Shown piece by piece: positions 17,155-26,610 of a stretch of DNA of 64,000 nt. A program made the position numbers and the translations under genes. The notes beneath the pieces were generated by a model. The model saw nothing but the letters and a program-made list of their open reading frames with translations, was not told where the DNA came from and made no database searches. The number at the start of each line of letters is the position of its first letter. Positions within the stretch are counted from its first letter, which is position 1. This stretch comes from an uncultured Oscillospiraceae bacterium (GTDB taxonomy: Bacteria > Bacillota > Clostridia > Oscillospirales > Oscillospiraceae), in assembly GCA_944386985.1 (NCBI GenBank), contig CALXDD010000002.1, positions 98,520 to 162,519 of the forward strand, given 5' to 3'.

Positions 17155-18039
17155 TCAAAGGAGTCCATACTCCTGCAGTCCCTCCTGAAGGGCCAGCCGG
17201 TTCTCCGGGGACATCTCGCACAGCGGCAGACGCATGGCGCCGGAGCAATAGCCCATCATGGCGAGGGCGGTCTTCACGGGAATAGGATTTACCTCGCAGA
17301 ACAGCAGTTCACACAGTCGGTGCAGCCGCAGCTGCATTTCCCCCGCTTTTCGGAAATCGTTTTTCATGCAGGTATCTACCAGGGCATGCATCTCGGCGGG
17401 AACTATGTTGGCAGCTACGGAGATAACGCCCTTGCCTCCCAGAAGACAGATGGCGGCAGTGTCCTCATCGTTACCGGACCAGATATAGAAGTCCTTGGGG
17501 CAGAGGCGGCGGGTCCGCTGAATCAGAGCGAAGCTGCCGGAGGCTTCCTTGACGCCGATGATCCCGGGGTGCTTGGCAAGCTCCCGGTAAGTCTCTGCTG
17601 TGGCACAGACTCCAGTGCGGGAGGGGACGTTGTAGAGGATCATGGGCTTCTCCACCGAATCGGCGATGGCGGTGTAGTGGCGGACCAGGCCGGCCTGAGT
17701 GGCTTTATTGTAGAAAGGAGTTACAACCAGAAGGGCATCCGCTCCGGCCTGGGCGGCGTCCCGGGAGAGAGTGATAGCGTTTTCCGTGTTGTTGGAACCG
17801 GTACCGGCGATGACTGGTACCCGGCCTGCCACCTGCTCCACAGTGTACTGAATGACCCGCATCCGCTCGGTGTAGGAGAGAGTGGCGGCTTCACCAGTGG
17901 TGCCGCAGATCACAATAGCGTCGGTGCCGGAGGAGAGCTGGAACTGCAGCAGCTTTCCAAGCGCCTCGTAGTCTACCGACTCGTTTCGGAAGGGCGTAAT
18001 GATTGCTACAGCAGAACCTGTAAAGATTGGTTGCTTCAC
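17155..18039 (-). CDS. dapA: 4-hydroxy-tetrahydrodipicolinate synthase
   Basis: A 294-residue TIM-barrel Schiff-base aldolase joining pyruvate and aspartate semialdehyde in the lysine/diaminopimelate pathway. It also supplies dipicolinate for spores. Seen are GTTGEAATLSYTE near the active site, the YNVPSRTG strand with the catalytic tyrosine, and GVKEASG with the Schiff-base lysine (about residue 160). AAAGGAGG precedes the start. It follows asd on the same strand, but a terminator lies between them. Confidence 0.96.
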   Translation of the reverse strand: MKQPIFTGSAVAIITPFRNESVDYEALGKLLQFQLSSGTDAIVICGTTGEAATLSYTERMRVIQYTVEQVAGRVPVIAGTGSNNTENAITLSRDAAQAGADALLVVTPFYNKATQAGLVRHYTAIADSVEKPMILYNVPSRTGVCATAETYRELAKHPGIIGVKEASGSFALIQRTRRLCPKDFYIWSGNDEDTAAICLLGGKGVISVAANIVPAEMHALVDTCMKNDFRKAGEMQLRLHRLCELLFCEVNPIPVKTALAMMGYCSGAMRLPLCEMSPENRLALQEGLQEYGLL

Positions 18040-18104
18040 AGAAAAATACCTCCTTTTAAGGTGATTTGAGAAGGGAAAGGGAAAAGATTGACAGGAAAAA
18101 TGGG

Positions 18105-18141
18105 CAAAAAAAGAGAACGGATGAAGTCATCCGTTCTCTTT
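18105..18141 (-). terminator. Terminator between asd and dapA
   Basis: Twelve-base arms (GAGAACGGATGA / TCATCCGTTCTC, 18113-18138) and an A-tract that becomes a T-run on the - strand, just past the asd stop. Confidence 0.75.
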
Positions 18142-18164
18142 TGTGTATGAAAAGGGGAAACGCT

Positions 18165-19256
18165 TTACGCCTTAGTGATATACCCCTCGGCACAGAGAAG
18201 CTCCGCCAGAAGCACAGCACCGCCGGCTGCGCCCCGAAGGGTGTTGTGGCTGAGGCAGACGAATTTGTAATCGTACTGAGTGTCGGGACGCAGGCGGCCG
18301 ATGGAAACGACCATTCCGTTCTCCAGCATCCGGTCCAGCTTGGTCTGGGGCCGATTGTCCTCCTCAAAGTAGTGGAGGAACTGCTTGGGGGCGGAGGGGA
18401 GGTTCAGCTCCTGGGGCTTGCCGGAGAAGGCAGCCCAGTCGGCCTTGATCTGATCCATGGAAGGGGCTTTGCCATCGGCAAACTTCATGAAGCAGGCGGC
18501 CATGTGACCATCACTGGCGGCCACGCGGATGCACTGGGCAGTAATGGAGGGACCTTTGGCATTGACAAACTTGCCGTCCTCCAGGGTGCCCCAGATCTTC
18601 AAAGGCTCCTGCTCGCTCTTCTCCTCCTCGCCGCCGATGTAGGGGATGACGTTATCCACCATCTCAGGCCAGGTCTCGAAGGTCTTGCCGGCGCCGGAAA
18701 TGGCCTGGTAAGTACACACAAGGGCCTTCTCCAAACCATACTTCTTCAGAGGGTGCAGGGCGGGGACATAGGACTGGAGGGAGCAGTTGGATTTGACGGC
18801 GATAAAGCCCCGCTTGGTGCCCAGGCGCTTGCGCTGGGCGTCAATGATCTTGATATGGTCACTGTTGATCTCGGGAATCACCATGGGCACATCCTCAGTC
18901 CAGCGGTGGGCGGAGTTGTTGGACACCACGGGGCACTCCAGTTTGGCGTACTTCTCCTCCAGGGCCCGGATCTCCTCCTTCTTCATATCCACGGCGCAGA
19001 ACACAAAGTCCACCATGCCGGCGATCTTCTCAGCGTCGGCCTCGGCGTCCATGACAATGATGTCCTTGGCCTCCTGGGGCAGGGGGGTGGCCATGGCCCA
19101 GCGGTGGCCCACAGCGTCCTCATAGCGTTTGCCGGCGCTGCGGGAGCTGGCGGCGATGACGGTCAACTGAAACCAGGGGTGATTCTCCATCAGAGAGACA
19201 AAGCGCTGGCCCACCATGCCGGTGCCGCCGATCACGCCTACACGATATTTTTCCAT
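18165..19256 (-). CDS. asd: Aspartate-semialdehyde dehydrogenase
   Basis: A 363-residue NADP enzyme that reduces aspartyl phosphate to aspartate semialdehyde, the precursor used by the adjacent dapA. The nucleotide loop is GVIGGTGMVGQRF, the catalytic cysteine lies in VKSNCSLQSY and a catalytic histidine region is visible later. Length and the SNCS motif fit the archaeal/fungal-type branch found in many clostridia. The frame opens at 19295, but ATG 19256 is preferred: AAGGAGG is spaced correctly and the protein then starts MEKYRVGVIGG. Confidence 0.95.
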   Translation of the reverse strand: MEKYRVGVIGGTGMVGQRFVSLMENHPWFQLTVIAASSRSAGKRYEDAVGHRWAMATPLPQEAKDIIVMDAEADAEKIAGMVDFVFCAVDMKKEEIRALEEKYAKLECPVVSNNSAHRWTEDVPMVIPEINSDHIKIIDAQRKRLGTKRGFIAVKSNCSLQSYVPALHPLKKYGLEKALVCTYQAISGAGKTFETWPEMVDNVIPYIGGEEEKSEQEPLKIWGTLEDGKFVNAKGPSITAQCIRVAASDGHMAACFMKFADGKAPSMDQIKADWAAFSGKPQELNLPSAPKQFLHYFEEDNRPQTKLDRMLENGMVVSIGRLRPDTQYDYKFVCLSHNTLRGAAGGAVLLAELLCAEGYITKA

Positions 19257-19303
19257 TGGGGTTTCCTCCTTGACAGTTGTTGTGGTTGAAATCATGGCTG
19301 TAC

Positions 19304-19332
19304 TTGCAATGTCCGCACTTTTTCGCTATAAT
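19304..19332 (+). promoter_or_regulatory. Promoter for the SpoIID-like gene operon
   Basis: TTGCAA (19304-19309), a 17-bp spacer and a perfect TATAAT (19327-19332), about 100 bp upstream of the next + strand gene. Confidence 0.75.
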
Positions 19333-19377
19333 GTCACAATACAGGAACAGGCGGACCCGTTGATTTCGATAGTGTAA

Positions 19378-19406
19378 GCTATATCACATTTCCGGCACCC
19401 TGTCAA
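19378..19406 (-). promoter_or_regulatory. Promoter for asd
   Basis: On the - strand, TTGACA (19401-19406), a 17-bp spacer and TATAGC (19378-19383). The transcript would overlap the divergent + strand promoter at 19304-19332, so the two may interfere. Confidence 0.55.
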
Positions 19407-19432
19407 CAGATTCCCCGCGGTTTGGAGGCGCT

Positions 19433-21148
19433 ATGAGAAACTTTTTTCGCACATTTTTGATATGTTCACTCTTGATGGTCATTTTCTCGGTTTCTGCTTA
19501 TGCAGCGGAGGACACCCTGAAAGTAGGCCTTCGGTATGGTTCCGGCGCTCTGTTTTCTGCCAATCTGCAGAATGTGACGGGATACGGTTGGGGATATGAA
19601 GTGGGTTACTTTGATTCTGCCCGGGACTTTATAGCCCTGGGGCGCATCGATACCAACGAGATCTCCATGACGGCCTCCGGTACCATCTATGTAGCTGGGG
19701 ATGGGGCCTATTCTCCCTCCGGCAGCGGCAGCGCCATGGGGGACTATCATGTGCAGCTGGACGATGTCTTCTCTTCCTGGGAGGAGGCCCAGGCGGCATC
19801 CTCCGCTTTTACCGGCGGCTATCCGGCCTACATCAACGGCAGCTATCGGGTACGGATCGGAGCTTACACCAGTAAGAATGACGCGGCGGCGGCTCAGGCG
19901 CTCTATGTGGGTACCAACTGGACCGGAGCGGATGGGATGTCCCGGCCCTTCTCCGGTACAGTGACTACTCCCAGCGCCACCGGCGTGACGGTGACGGCTA
20001 CCGGGACACAGACCATTCTATTCCAGTTCGACTGCTCCGGTGCCATGAACCTTGGGGTGCGCCCTTTGGACAGTGACGGCCAGAAGGCGATCACCTGGTT
20101 CAAGGGGTATAAATATTACGGGGGTTTTGAATATCTGCGGACCACAGGAGGAAACCTTACTGTCATCAACGTCCTGCCGGTGGACGACTATGTCAAGGGC
20201 GTGGTTCCTTACGAAATGACCCCCAGCTGGCCGGTAGAGGCCCTGGCGGCGCAAGCGGTGTGCGCCCGGACCTACGCCATGCGGGAGACCAAGCATAAGA
20301 GCGACGGCTTTGATGTGTGCAGCACCACCAACTGCCAGGTCTATTACGGCGTCAACAAGGCCACAGACCAGTCGGACCGGGCGGTGGAGGAAACGGCAGG
20401 ACTGTGTATGTACTACAACGGCAAGCTCATAGAGGCGGTATACTCCTCCTCCAACGGCGGCGCCAGCGAGGACGCCAAAAATGTGTGGGGCGGGGATGTG
20501 GGCTACCTAAAAGGGAAAATTGACCCCTACGAGGCCATGACTACCATTCCCGGCTACCAGTATACAGTGAGCTTCACCAAGGATGAGTTGACCCACATTT
20601 TAGATACCAAAGGCTACTCTGTGGGACAGGTGACGGACGTGTATGTCTCCTCTGTAACGCCGACGGGGAATGTGGGGAGCGTAACCTTTGTGGGCACCTC
20701 CGGTTCCAAGACCTTTACCGGGGAGTCCTGTCGGACCATTTTCAACAGCGTCTACAGCGGCCGCTCCGTTCGAAGCCAGCGCTACACCATCAACAACGGC
20801 GCCGGCGGGGGAGCCGCAGGCAGTGCCCATGTCAGCGGCGGCGGCAGCGTGGATCTGGGGAGCAGCTATATCATCAGCGGTTCCGGGTCCGTCAGCCTCT
20901 ATCCCGGCGGGGAGATCTATGTGATCACCGGCTCCGGTACCGAGCTTTTGACTCCCTCCGACGGGACAGCCTCATCCTCTTCCGATTCCTCCGGCAGCGG
21001 AGATGTCTTTACCATCACCGGCACTGGCAACGGCCATAATGTGGGCCTCAGCCAGTATGGGGCCAAGGCTATGGCGGAACAGGGGTTCTCCTATGAAGAG
21101 ATCCTCCACTTCTATTACACAGATATCACCATTCAAAAGGTAGGATGA
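19433..21148 (+). CDS. SpoIID/LytB domain protein with SPOR-like region
   Basis: A 571-residue exported protein. The signal peptide covers about residues 1-24 (ending VSAYAA). A SPOR-like region ([21 protein letters not shown], about 140-165) is followed by the SpoIID/LytB lytic transglycosylase-type domain with [30 protein letters not shown], and the C-terminal [22 protein letters not shown] block. It probably acts on peptidoglycan. A Gly/Ser-rich repeat region (about 455-525) interrupts the SpoIID domain before its last block, which is unusual. Its stop overlaps the queA start, so it heads the queA-tgt operon. Confidence 0.85.
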   Translation: MRNFFRTFLICSLLMVIFSVSAYAAEDTLKVGLRYGSGALFSANLQNVTGYGWGYEVGYFDSARDFIALGRIDTNEISMTASGTIYVAGDGAYSPSGSGSAMGDYHVQLDDVFSSWEEAQAASSAFTGGYPAYINGSYRVRIGAYTSKNDAAAAQALYVGTNWTGADGMSRPFSGTVTTPSATGVTVTATGTQTILFQFDCSGAMNLGVRPLDSDGQKAITWFKGYKYYGGFEYLRTTGGNLTVINVLPVDDYVKGVVPYEMTPSWPVEALAAQAVCARTYAMRETKHKSDGFDVCSTTNCQVYYGVNKATDQSDRAVEETAGLCMYYNGKLIEAVYSSSNGGASEDAKNVWGGDVGYLKGKIDPYEAMTTIPGYQYTVSFTKDELTHILDTKGYSVGQVTDVYVSSVTPTGNVGSVTFVGTSGSKTFTGESCRTIFNSVYSGRSVRSQRYTINNGAGGGAAGSAHVSGGGSVDLGSSYIISGSGSVSLYPGGEIYVITGSGTELLTPSDGTASSSSDSSGSGDVFTITGTGNGHNVGLSQYGAKAMAEQGFSYEEILHFYYTDITIQKVG

Positions 21149-22179
21149 AACCATTGAAAACGCATGACTTTTACTTTGATCTTCCCCAGGAGCTCATTGC
21201 CCAGACGCCTCTGGAGCGGCGGGACGGGTCCCGCCTTCTGACGCTGGACAAGGTGACGGGGGAGTGGACCCACCGCCATTTTTATGAGCTGCCCCAGCTG
21301 CTGCGCCCCGGGGACTGCCTTATTATGAACGATTCGCGGGTACTGCCCGCCCGCCTGTTGGGCCACAGGCTCCCCGGCGGCGGCGCCTGTGAGGTGCTGC
21401 TGCTCATCGACCGGGGGAACAAGACTTGGGAGTGTCTGGTGCGCCCAGGCAAGAAGCTGCGTCCCGGCGCCCGGGTCTCCTTTGGAGATGGGGAGCTGAC
21501 AGCTGAGATTGTGGAGGAGGTGGAGGGCGGCAATCGTCTGGTCCGCTTTGAGTACGAAGGAATTTTTCTGGAAGTGCTGGAGCGGCTGGGCAAAATGCCC
21601 CTGCCTCCCTATATCAAGGAGGAGCTTCAGGATCAGGAGCGATATCAGACTGTCTACTCCAAGGTCAACGGATCTGCCGCCGCTCCTACTGCCGGACTCC
21701 ATTTCACCCGTGAACTGATGGATGAGCTTGTGAGCATGGGCGTGAACATTGGCTATGTGACCCTCCATGTGGGCCTTGGTACCTTCCGACCCGTAAAGGA
21801 AGAAGACATTACAGACCATGATATGCATAGTGAGTACTGTGTAATCTCCCAGGAGACGGCGGATCTCATCAACAGGACCAAGCAAAAGGGCGGACGGGTG
21901 ATCTGCGTGGGCACCACCTCCTGCCGCACCATTGAGAGCTGGGCCAACGAGGACGGAACCATGGAGGCCAAGGCGGGGTGGACCAACATCTTCATCTATC
22001 CCGGCTACCGATTCAAAGTGCTGGATGGGCTGATCACCAACTTCCACCTGCCGGAGAGTACCCTTATCATGCTGGTATCGGCTCTGGCAGGGCGGGAGCA
22101 TGTGCTGGCGGCCTATGAGGAGGCGGTGCGGCAGCGTTACCGGTTCTTCAGCTTCGGTGACGCTATGTTTATTTCATAG
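21145..22179 (+). CDS. queA: S-adenosylmethionine:tRNA ribosyltransferase-isomerase
   Basis: A 344-residue enzyme that transfers and isomerises the ribosyl part of SAM onto preQ1 in tRNA, forming epoxyqueuosine. The family motifs [45 protein letters not shown] and [13 protein letters not shown] are all present. Start ATG 21145 overlaps the preceding stop. It forms the queuosine pair with tgt two genes downstream. Confidence 0.97.
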   Translation: MKPLKTHDFYFDLPQELIAQTPLERRDGSRLLTLDKVTGEWTHRHFYELPQLLRPGDCLIMNDSRVLPARLLGHRLPGGGACEVLLLIDRGNKTWECLVRPGKKLRPGARVSFGDGELTAEIVEEVEGGNRLVRFEYEGIFLEVLERLGKMPLPPYIKEELQDQERYQTVYSKVNGSAAAPTAGLHFTRELMDELVSMGVNIGYVTLHVGLGTFRPVKEEDITDHDMHSEYCVISQETADLINRTKQKGGRVICVGTTSCRTIESWANEDGTMEAKAGWTNIFIYPGYRFKVLDGLITNFHLPESTLIMLVSALAGREHVLAAYEEAVRQRYRFFSFGDAMFIS

Positions 22180-22190
22180 GAGGAGCGCGC

Positions 22191-23547
<1,357 letters not shown>

Positions 23548-23549
23548 GC

Positions 23550-23578
23550 TTGCAAAAGCATGCAAATCCCGCTATAAT
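23550..23578 (+). promoter_or_regulatory. Promoter for yajC
   Basis: TTGCAA (23550-23555), a 17-bp spacer and TATAAT (23573-23578), directly after the tgt stop. It uses the same -35 variant as the promoter at 19304. Confidence 0.78.
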
Positions 23579-23584
23579 ATGGAC

Positions 23585-23743
23585 TGTTGAAGCATCGGCG
23601 GTCCTGCAGGAGAGAATGCGGACCGGCTGCAATTCCGCCAGGAACGAGGCGATAGGCTTCTTGGGGGACTTGGAGCATGATTCTGTGGGTATGCCCGCAG
23701 GATGAACACAATATGTCGGCAAAATAAAAGGAGAACAGAAGCT
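23585..23743 (+). other. Long untranslated leader of yajC with several hairpins
   Basis: The predicted start site leaves about 160 untranslated bases before yajC. Three inverted repeats are visible: CCTGCAGG, GCGGA...TCCGC (around 23617-23640) and CTGTGGG-TATG-CCCGCAG (around 23684-23701). No known riboswitch consensus was recognised and there is no T-run before the start. Confidence 0.4.
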
Positions 23744-24091
23744 ATGCCTCAAGAGTACTACAGCATTATTATGATTGTGGCGATGATCGCCATCCTCTAC
23801 TTCCTGATGATTCGCCCTGAGCAGAAGCGGAAAAAGCAGGCCCAGCAGATGCGGGATTCCCTGAAGAAGGGCGATATGATCACTACCATCGGCGGCATTG
23901 TCGGCAAGATCGTCATGGTCAACGACAGTACCATTGTCATTGAGACCAGTGAAGACCGGGTCCGGATGGAGCTGACCAAGTGGGCGGTTTCTACCACCGG
24001 TGTGCAGACCAGCGATATGCCGGAAAAGAAGAAGGACGAAAAGAAGGAAGAGAAAAAGTCTGATGGCCCCATGGAGGAAAAGAAGGACTGA
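23744..24091 (+). CDS. yajC: Preprotein translocase subunit YajC
   Basis: A 115-residue accessory subunit of the Sec translocon, bound to SecDF. One transmembrane helix (about 8-26), the landmark FLMIRPEQKRKKQAQQM, and a small cytosolic domain with MITTIGGIVGKIV. The C-terminus is strongly lysine-rich (EKKKDEKKEEKK). ATG 23744 follows AAAAGGAG. No secDF is adjacent within the window. Confidence 0.95.
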   Translation: MPQEYYSIIMIVAMIAILYFLMIRPEQKRKKQAQQMRDSLKKGDMITTIGGIVGKIVMVNDSTIVIETSEDRVRMELTKWAVSTTGVQTSDMPEKKKDEKKEEKKSDGPMEEKKD

Positions 24092-24117
24092 TTTTCGCAT
24101 AACCTGCATAAGCAGCG

Positions 24118-24163
24118 CTCCCGCAAAATATGTTGTAGTGACATGTTTTGCGGGAGGTTTTTT
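24118..24163 (+). terminator. Terminator after yajC that also carries the next ribosome binding site
   Basis: Arms CTCCCGCAAAATATGT (24118-24133) and its near complement (24141-24156), followed by a run of T. The right arm ends in GGGAGG, which is the only Shine-Dalgarno candidate for the ATG at 24165. Confidence 0.8.
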
Positions 24164-24164
24164 T

Positions 24165-24587
24165 ATGCCGAAGAAGGAACGAAAGGGAGGAGAGATCCCG
24201 TGGAAGGCCGTGGCTTTGTCTGCCGCAGGAGGACTGCTGTTATATCTTCTGTGGCAGCCTCTTTGGGCACTGCTGATCCATCGGGAGACGGTGGGGCCGG
24301 GAATGGCGCCGGTCTTTACTGCTATGAGCGCAGGAGTTTCCCTGCTGGCGGCGGTTTTGATCCTGGGACGGAGATGCCGGAGCAGGCGGCTTGCCCTGGG
24401 GTGCGGAAGCGCCGGGCTCTTTTTGGCGGTGCTCCTGCTGCTGAGCCTGGGATACAACCGTGCTTCGGGGTTCCCGATCCTGCTGCCCGGTACCGCATCG
24501 GCGGTATTTGGCGGCGGCATCCTGGCGGCTATGATGGGCGGCGGAGGGAAACGGACTGCTCACCCGGCCGGCAGGCGGCGGCGGTAG
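24165..24587 (+). CDS. Four-helix membrane protein, TIGR04086-like
   Basis: A 140-residue protein with a basic N-terminus (MPKKERKGGE) and about four transmembrane segments covering residues 14-125, ending in a short basic tail (HPAGRRRR). The size, topology and place directly after yajC match the TIGR04086 membrane family of clostridia, whose function is unknown. ATG 24165 is chosen because the frame upstream is out of phase with yajC. The Shine-Dalgarno lies in the 3' arm of the terminator hairpin. Confidence 0.7.
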   Translation: MPKKERKGGEIPWKAVALSAAGGLLLYLLWQPLWALLIHRETVGPGMAPVFTAMSAGVSLLAAVLILGRRCRSRRLALGCGSAGLFLAVLLLLSLGYNRASGFPILLPGTASAVFGGGILAAMMGGGGKRTAHPAGRRRR

Positions 24588-24838
24588 ACGACACTGTGGT
24601 TACATAAGACAGAGGACGCGTTTCGCGCCCTCTGTTCATCTATGCAGGAAATCAAGTTTGGGCAAAATGACGAAATGCACAAAAAACGGTTCGAGTGGGG
24701 GAAAGCTGCTGAAGACCGCGGGGAAATCTTGGAGAACATCAAAAAAATTAAAATACAGTGGGGAAGATAGACAAAATTCGTCAAAATTACGCAAGGTTTT
24801 GGGGAGAAGCAGCAAGTATTCCTTCCACCGGTATACTG

Positions 24839-24866
24839 AGTTTACATAACTCTGTTTACATAAAAA
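24839..24866. other. dif-like half sites near xerD
   Basis: AGTTTACATAA (24839-24849) is identical to the XerD-side arm of the B. subtilis dif site on the complementary strand. Six bases (CTCTGT) separate it from TTACATAAAAA (24856-24866), which matches the XerC-side arm at only about five of eleven positions. The 11-6-11 geometry is right and xerD lies 800 bases away, but the second arm is poor. Confidence 0.3.
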
Positions 24867-24908
24867 ATTGTCATAACGCACAAAAACGGATAAGTTTTCC
24901 AGGAAGAC

Positions 24909-24937
24909 TTGCACAATTGGGAAAATTGTCCTATAGT
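24909..24937 (+). promoter_or_regulatory. Promoter for spoIIM-xerD
   Basis: TTGCAC (24909-24914), a 17-bp spacer and TATAGT (24932-24937). Confidence 0.65.
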
Positions 24938-25010
24938 ATATGGTATCAAAGTTATGGACAAGGGCGTCTATTCCCACCAGGGGCCTCATAGAATGGGACG
25001 AGGTGATTTG

Positions 25011-25634
25011 GTGGGTCGGACAACGGTGGTGGGGCGCTCCGGACGGAGCGCACTGGAACCTGCGGTGCTGCAGGGGCTGCTTTTGGCGGCGCTGTGCGCG
25101 GCGGGGATGCTGGCAGGCTTTTGGTATGCCGGACGGTGTCAAGAGGACGCAGGGCAGACCCTGCAGCAATATCTGGAGGGCTACTGTCAGCTCTATAGCG
25201 ACACGGGCAGCGCGGTATCCACCCTGACGGCGGTCCGGCTGTACTTCAGCTATATTGTCGCTGCCTTTTTGCTGGGATTCACAGCTCTGGGGACGGTGGC
25301 ACTGCCGGCACTGGCAATAGCCTATGGGTTTACGGCTATGTTTTCTGTGGCAAGTTTTGTGGGCTGCTTTGGCCGCTCCGGCGTACTGCTTGCGCTGGCG
25401 GCTCTGGGGGTGCGGGTAGCCTTTACGCTGCCCTGCTTTTTGTGGGTGGGAACTCACGCATGGGCATCGGCCCTGTCCATGACATCGTGCCGCGGCAGGC
25501 GCTGTGCGCCGGTCCCACGGGACAGCGCTTATTATTACCGCTTGTTTTTCTGTGTTGTGTGGTTGATTGTGGGAATCCTGTGCGAGCAGACGGTGACTCC
25601 CCACTTCTTTCAGGCGGCAATGAAACTGATGTAG
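25011..25634 (+). CDS. spoIIM: Stage II sporulation protein M family membrane protein
   Basis: A polytopic protein of about 207 residues with five hydrophobic segments, resembling SpoIIM, a component of the peptidoglycan-hydrolase complex driving engulfment. The segment LLGFTALGTVALPALAIAYGFTAMFSV with a glycine-rich pair of helices is typical, and in B. subtilis spoIIM lies just upstream of fur and xerD, as here without fur. Three starts are possible: ATG 24954, TTG 25008 or GTG 25011. GTG 25011 is preferred because GACGAGGTG sits at the right distance and the length then fits the family. A housekeeping-type promoter is unexpected for a sporulation gene. Confidence 0.75.
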   Translation: MGRTTVVGRSGRSALEPAVLQGLLLAALCAAGMLAGFWYAGRCQEDAGQTLQQYLEGYCQLYSDTGSAVSTLTAVRLYFSYIVAAFLLGFTALGTVALPALAIAYGFTAMFSVASFVGCFGRSGVLLALAALGVRVAFTLPCFLWVGTHAWASALSMTSCRGRRCAPVPRDSAYYYRLFFCVVWLIVGILCEQTVTPHFFQAAMKLM

Positions 25635-25658
25635 AGATGCAGGAGAGGAGGCAGGCTT

Positions 25659-26543
25659 TTGTCTGATTATATTGCGCGCTACGGCGTATATCTGCGGGAG
25701 GAGAAGCATGCCTCAGAAAATACCATCGCGTCCTACCTCAGGGATGTGAGGCAGTTTGAGAGTTATCTGACCGCCGCGGAGGAGGAACCTTTGGAGAATT
25801 GCCTTCAGGTCCATGTAGAGGGATATCTTGTCTACATGCAGGGGAAGGGAAAGTCTGCGGCCAGCGTGGCCAGGGGCGTTGCCTCCTTGAAGTCTTTCTA
25901 CCAGTACATGATTTCCATTGGTGCTATGGACCAAAACCCCGCCAAGGGAGTGACTCCGGTGCGGGCGGAACGGAAGTATCCTGAGATTCTTACCGGCAGA
26001 GAGGTGGAGACCTTTTTAGAGCAGCCCCAGTGTGTGGATGCCAAAGGTTACCGGGACCACGCCATGCTGGAGCTGTTGTACGCCACCGGAATCCGGGTCA
26101 GCGAGCTGATTGCCTTGAATTTAGACGATGTGAATTTCAGCGCCGAAGTGCTGCGGTGTACCAGCCGGGGGCGGGAACGGTTTATCCCCCTGTATGCCGG
26201 CGCAGTGAAGGCTCTTCAGGACTATGTGCGGGACATCCGTCCCCAGATTATTCTCAGCAATGACGAGAAGGCGCTGTTTGTCAATATGAACGGCGAGCGC
26301 ATGAGCCGTCAGGGCTTTTGGAAGATCATCAAATATTATCAGGAGAAGGCTCAGATCAACAAGGACATTACGCCCCACACACTACGCCACTCCTTTGCCG
26401 CCCATCTGCTGGAAAACGGAGCGGATTTGCGGTCTATTCAGGAGATGCTGGGGCATGCGGACATCTCCTCCACCCAGATCTATTCCCACATGGTCAAGCA
26501 GAAGTTGAAGGATGTGTATCAAAAGGCACATCCCCGGGCGTAA
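25659..26543 (+). CDS. xerD: Tyrosine recombinase XerD
   Basis: A 294-residue site-specific recombinase resolving chromosome dimers. SAM-like core-binding domain (about 1-85) and a catalytic domain with Arg in ATGIRVSELI, the HTLRHSFAAHLL box, GHADISSTQIYSHM with the catalytic tyrosine, all correctly spaced. The start is TTG 25659, preceded by GGAGAGGAGG. It closes the spoIIM-xerD operon before a strong terminator. Confidence 0.94.
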   Translation: MSDYIARYGVYLREEKHASENTIASYLRDVRQFESYLTAAEEEPLENCLQVHVEGYLVYMQGKGKSAASVARGVASLKSFYQYMISIGAMDQNPAKGVTPVRAERKYPEILTGREVETFLEQPQCVDAKGYRDHAMLELLYATGIRVSELIALNLDDVNFSAEVLRCTSRGRERFIPLYAGAVKALQDYVRDIRPQIILSNDEKALFVNMNGERMSRQGFWKIIKYYQEKAQINKDITPHTLRHSFAAHLLENGADLRSIQEMLGHADISSTQIYSHMVKQKLKDVYQKAHPRA

Positions 26544-26559
26544 TAGAAAATCCATAAAA

Positions 26560-26598
26560 GAAACGCCGCTGCAGAGTTTTGCTCTGCAGCGGCGTTTC
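26560..26598. terminator. Bidirectional terminator between xerD and rqcH
   Basis: Perfect 16-base arms (AAACGCCGCTGCAGAG / CTCTGCAGCGGCGTTT) between convergent genes. Confidence 0.88.
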
Positions 26599-26610
26599 TA
26601 CACAATTCGT

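Larger units (their letters stand above)
24588..25010 (+). other. AT-rich intergenic region upstream of spoIIM
   Basis: About 420 bases without a convincing gene. A weak hairpin (AGAGGACGCG / CGCGCCCTCT, 24611-24633) follows the membrane protein. The segment 24650-24930 is clearly poorer in GC than its surroundings, with A-tracts. A 63-residue open frame at 24658-24849 is lysine/serine-rich, lacks a ribosome binding site and is not called. A dif-like half site and a promoter are listed separately. Confidence 0.6.

Noticed and set aside
24636-25709. 357-codon - strand frame over the spoIIM region
   Set aside because: Antisense to spoIIM, no start context, product lacks recognisable features.
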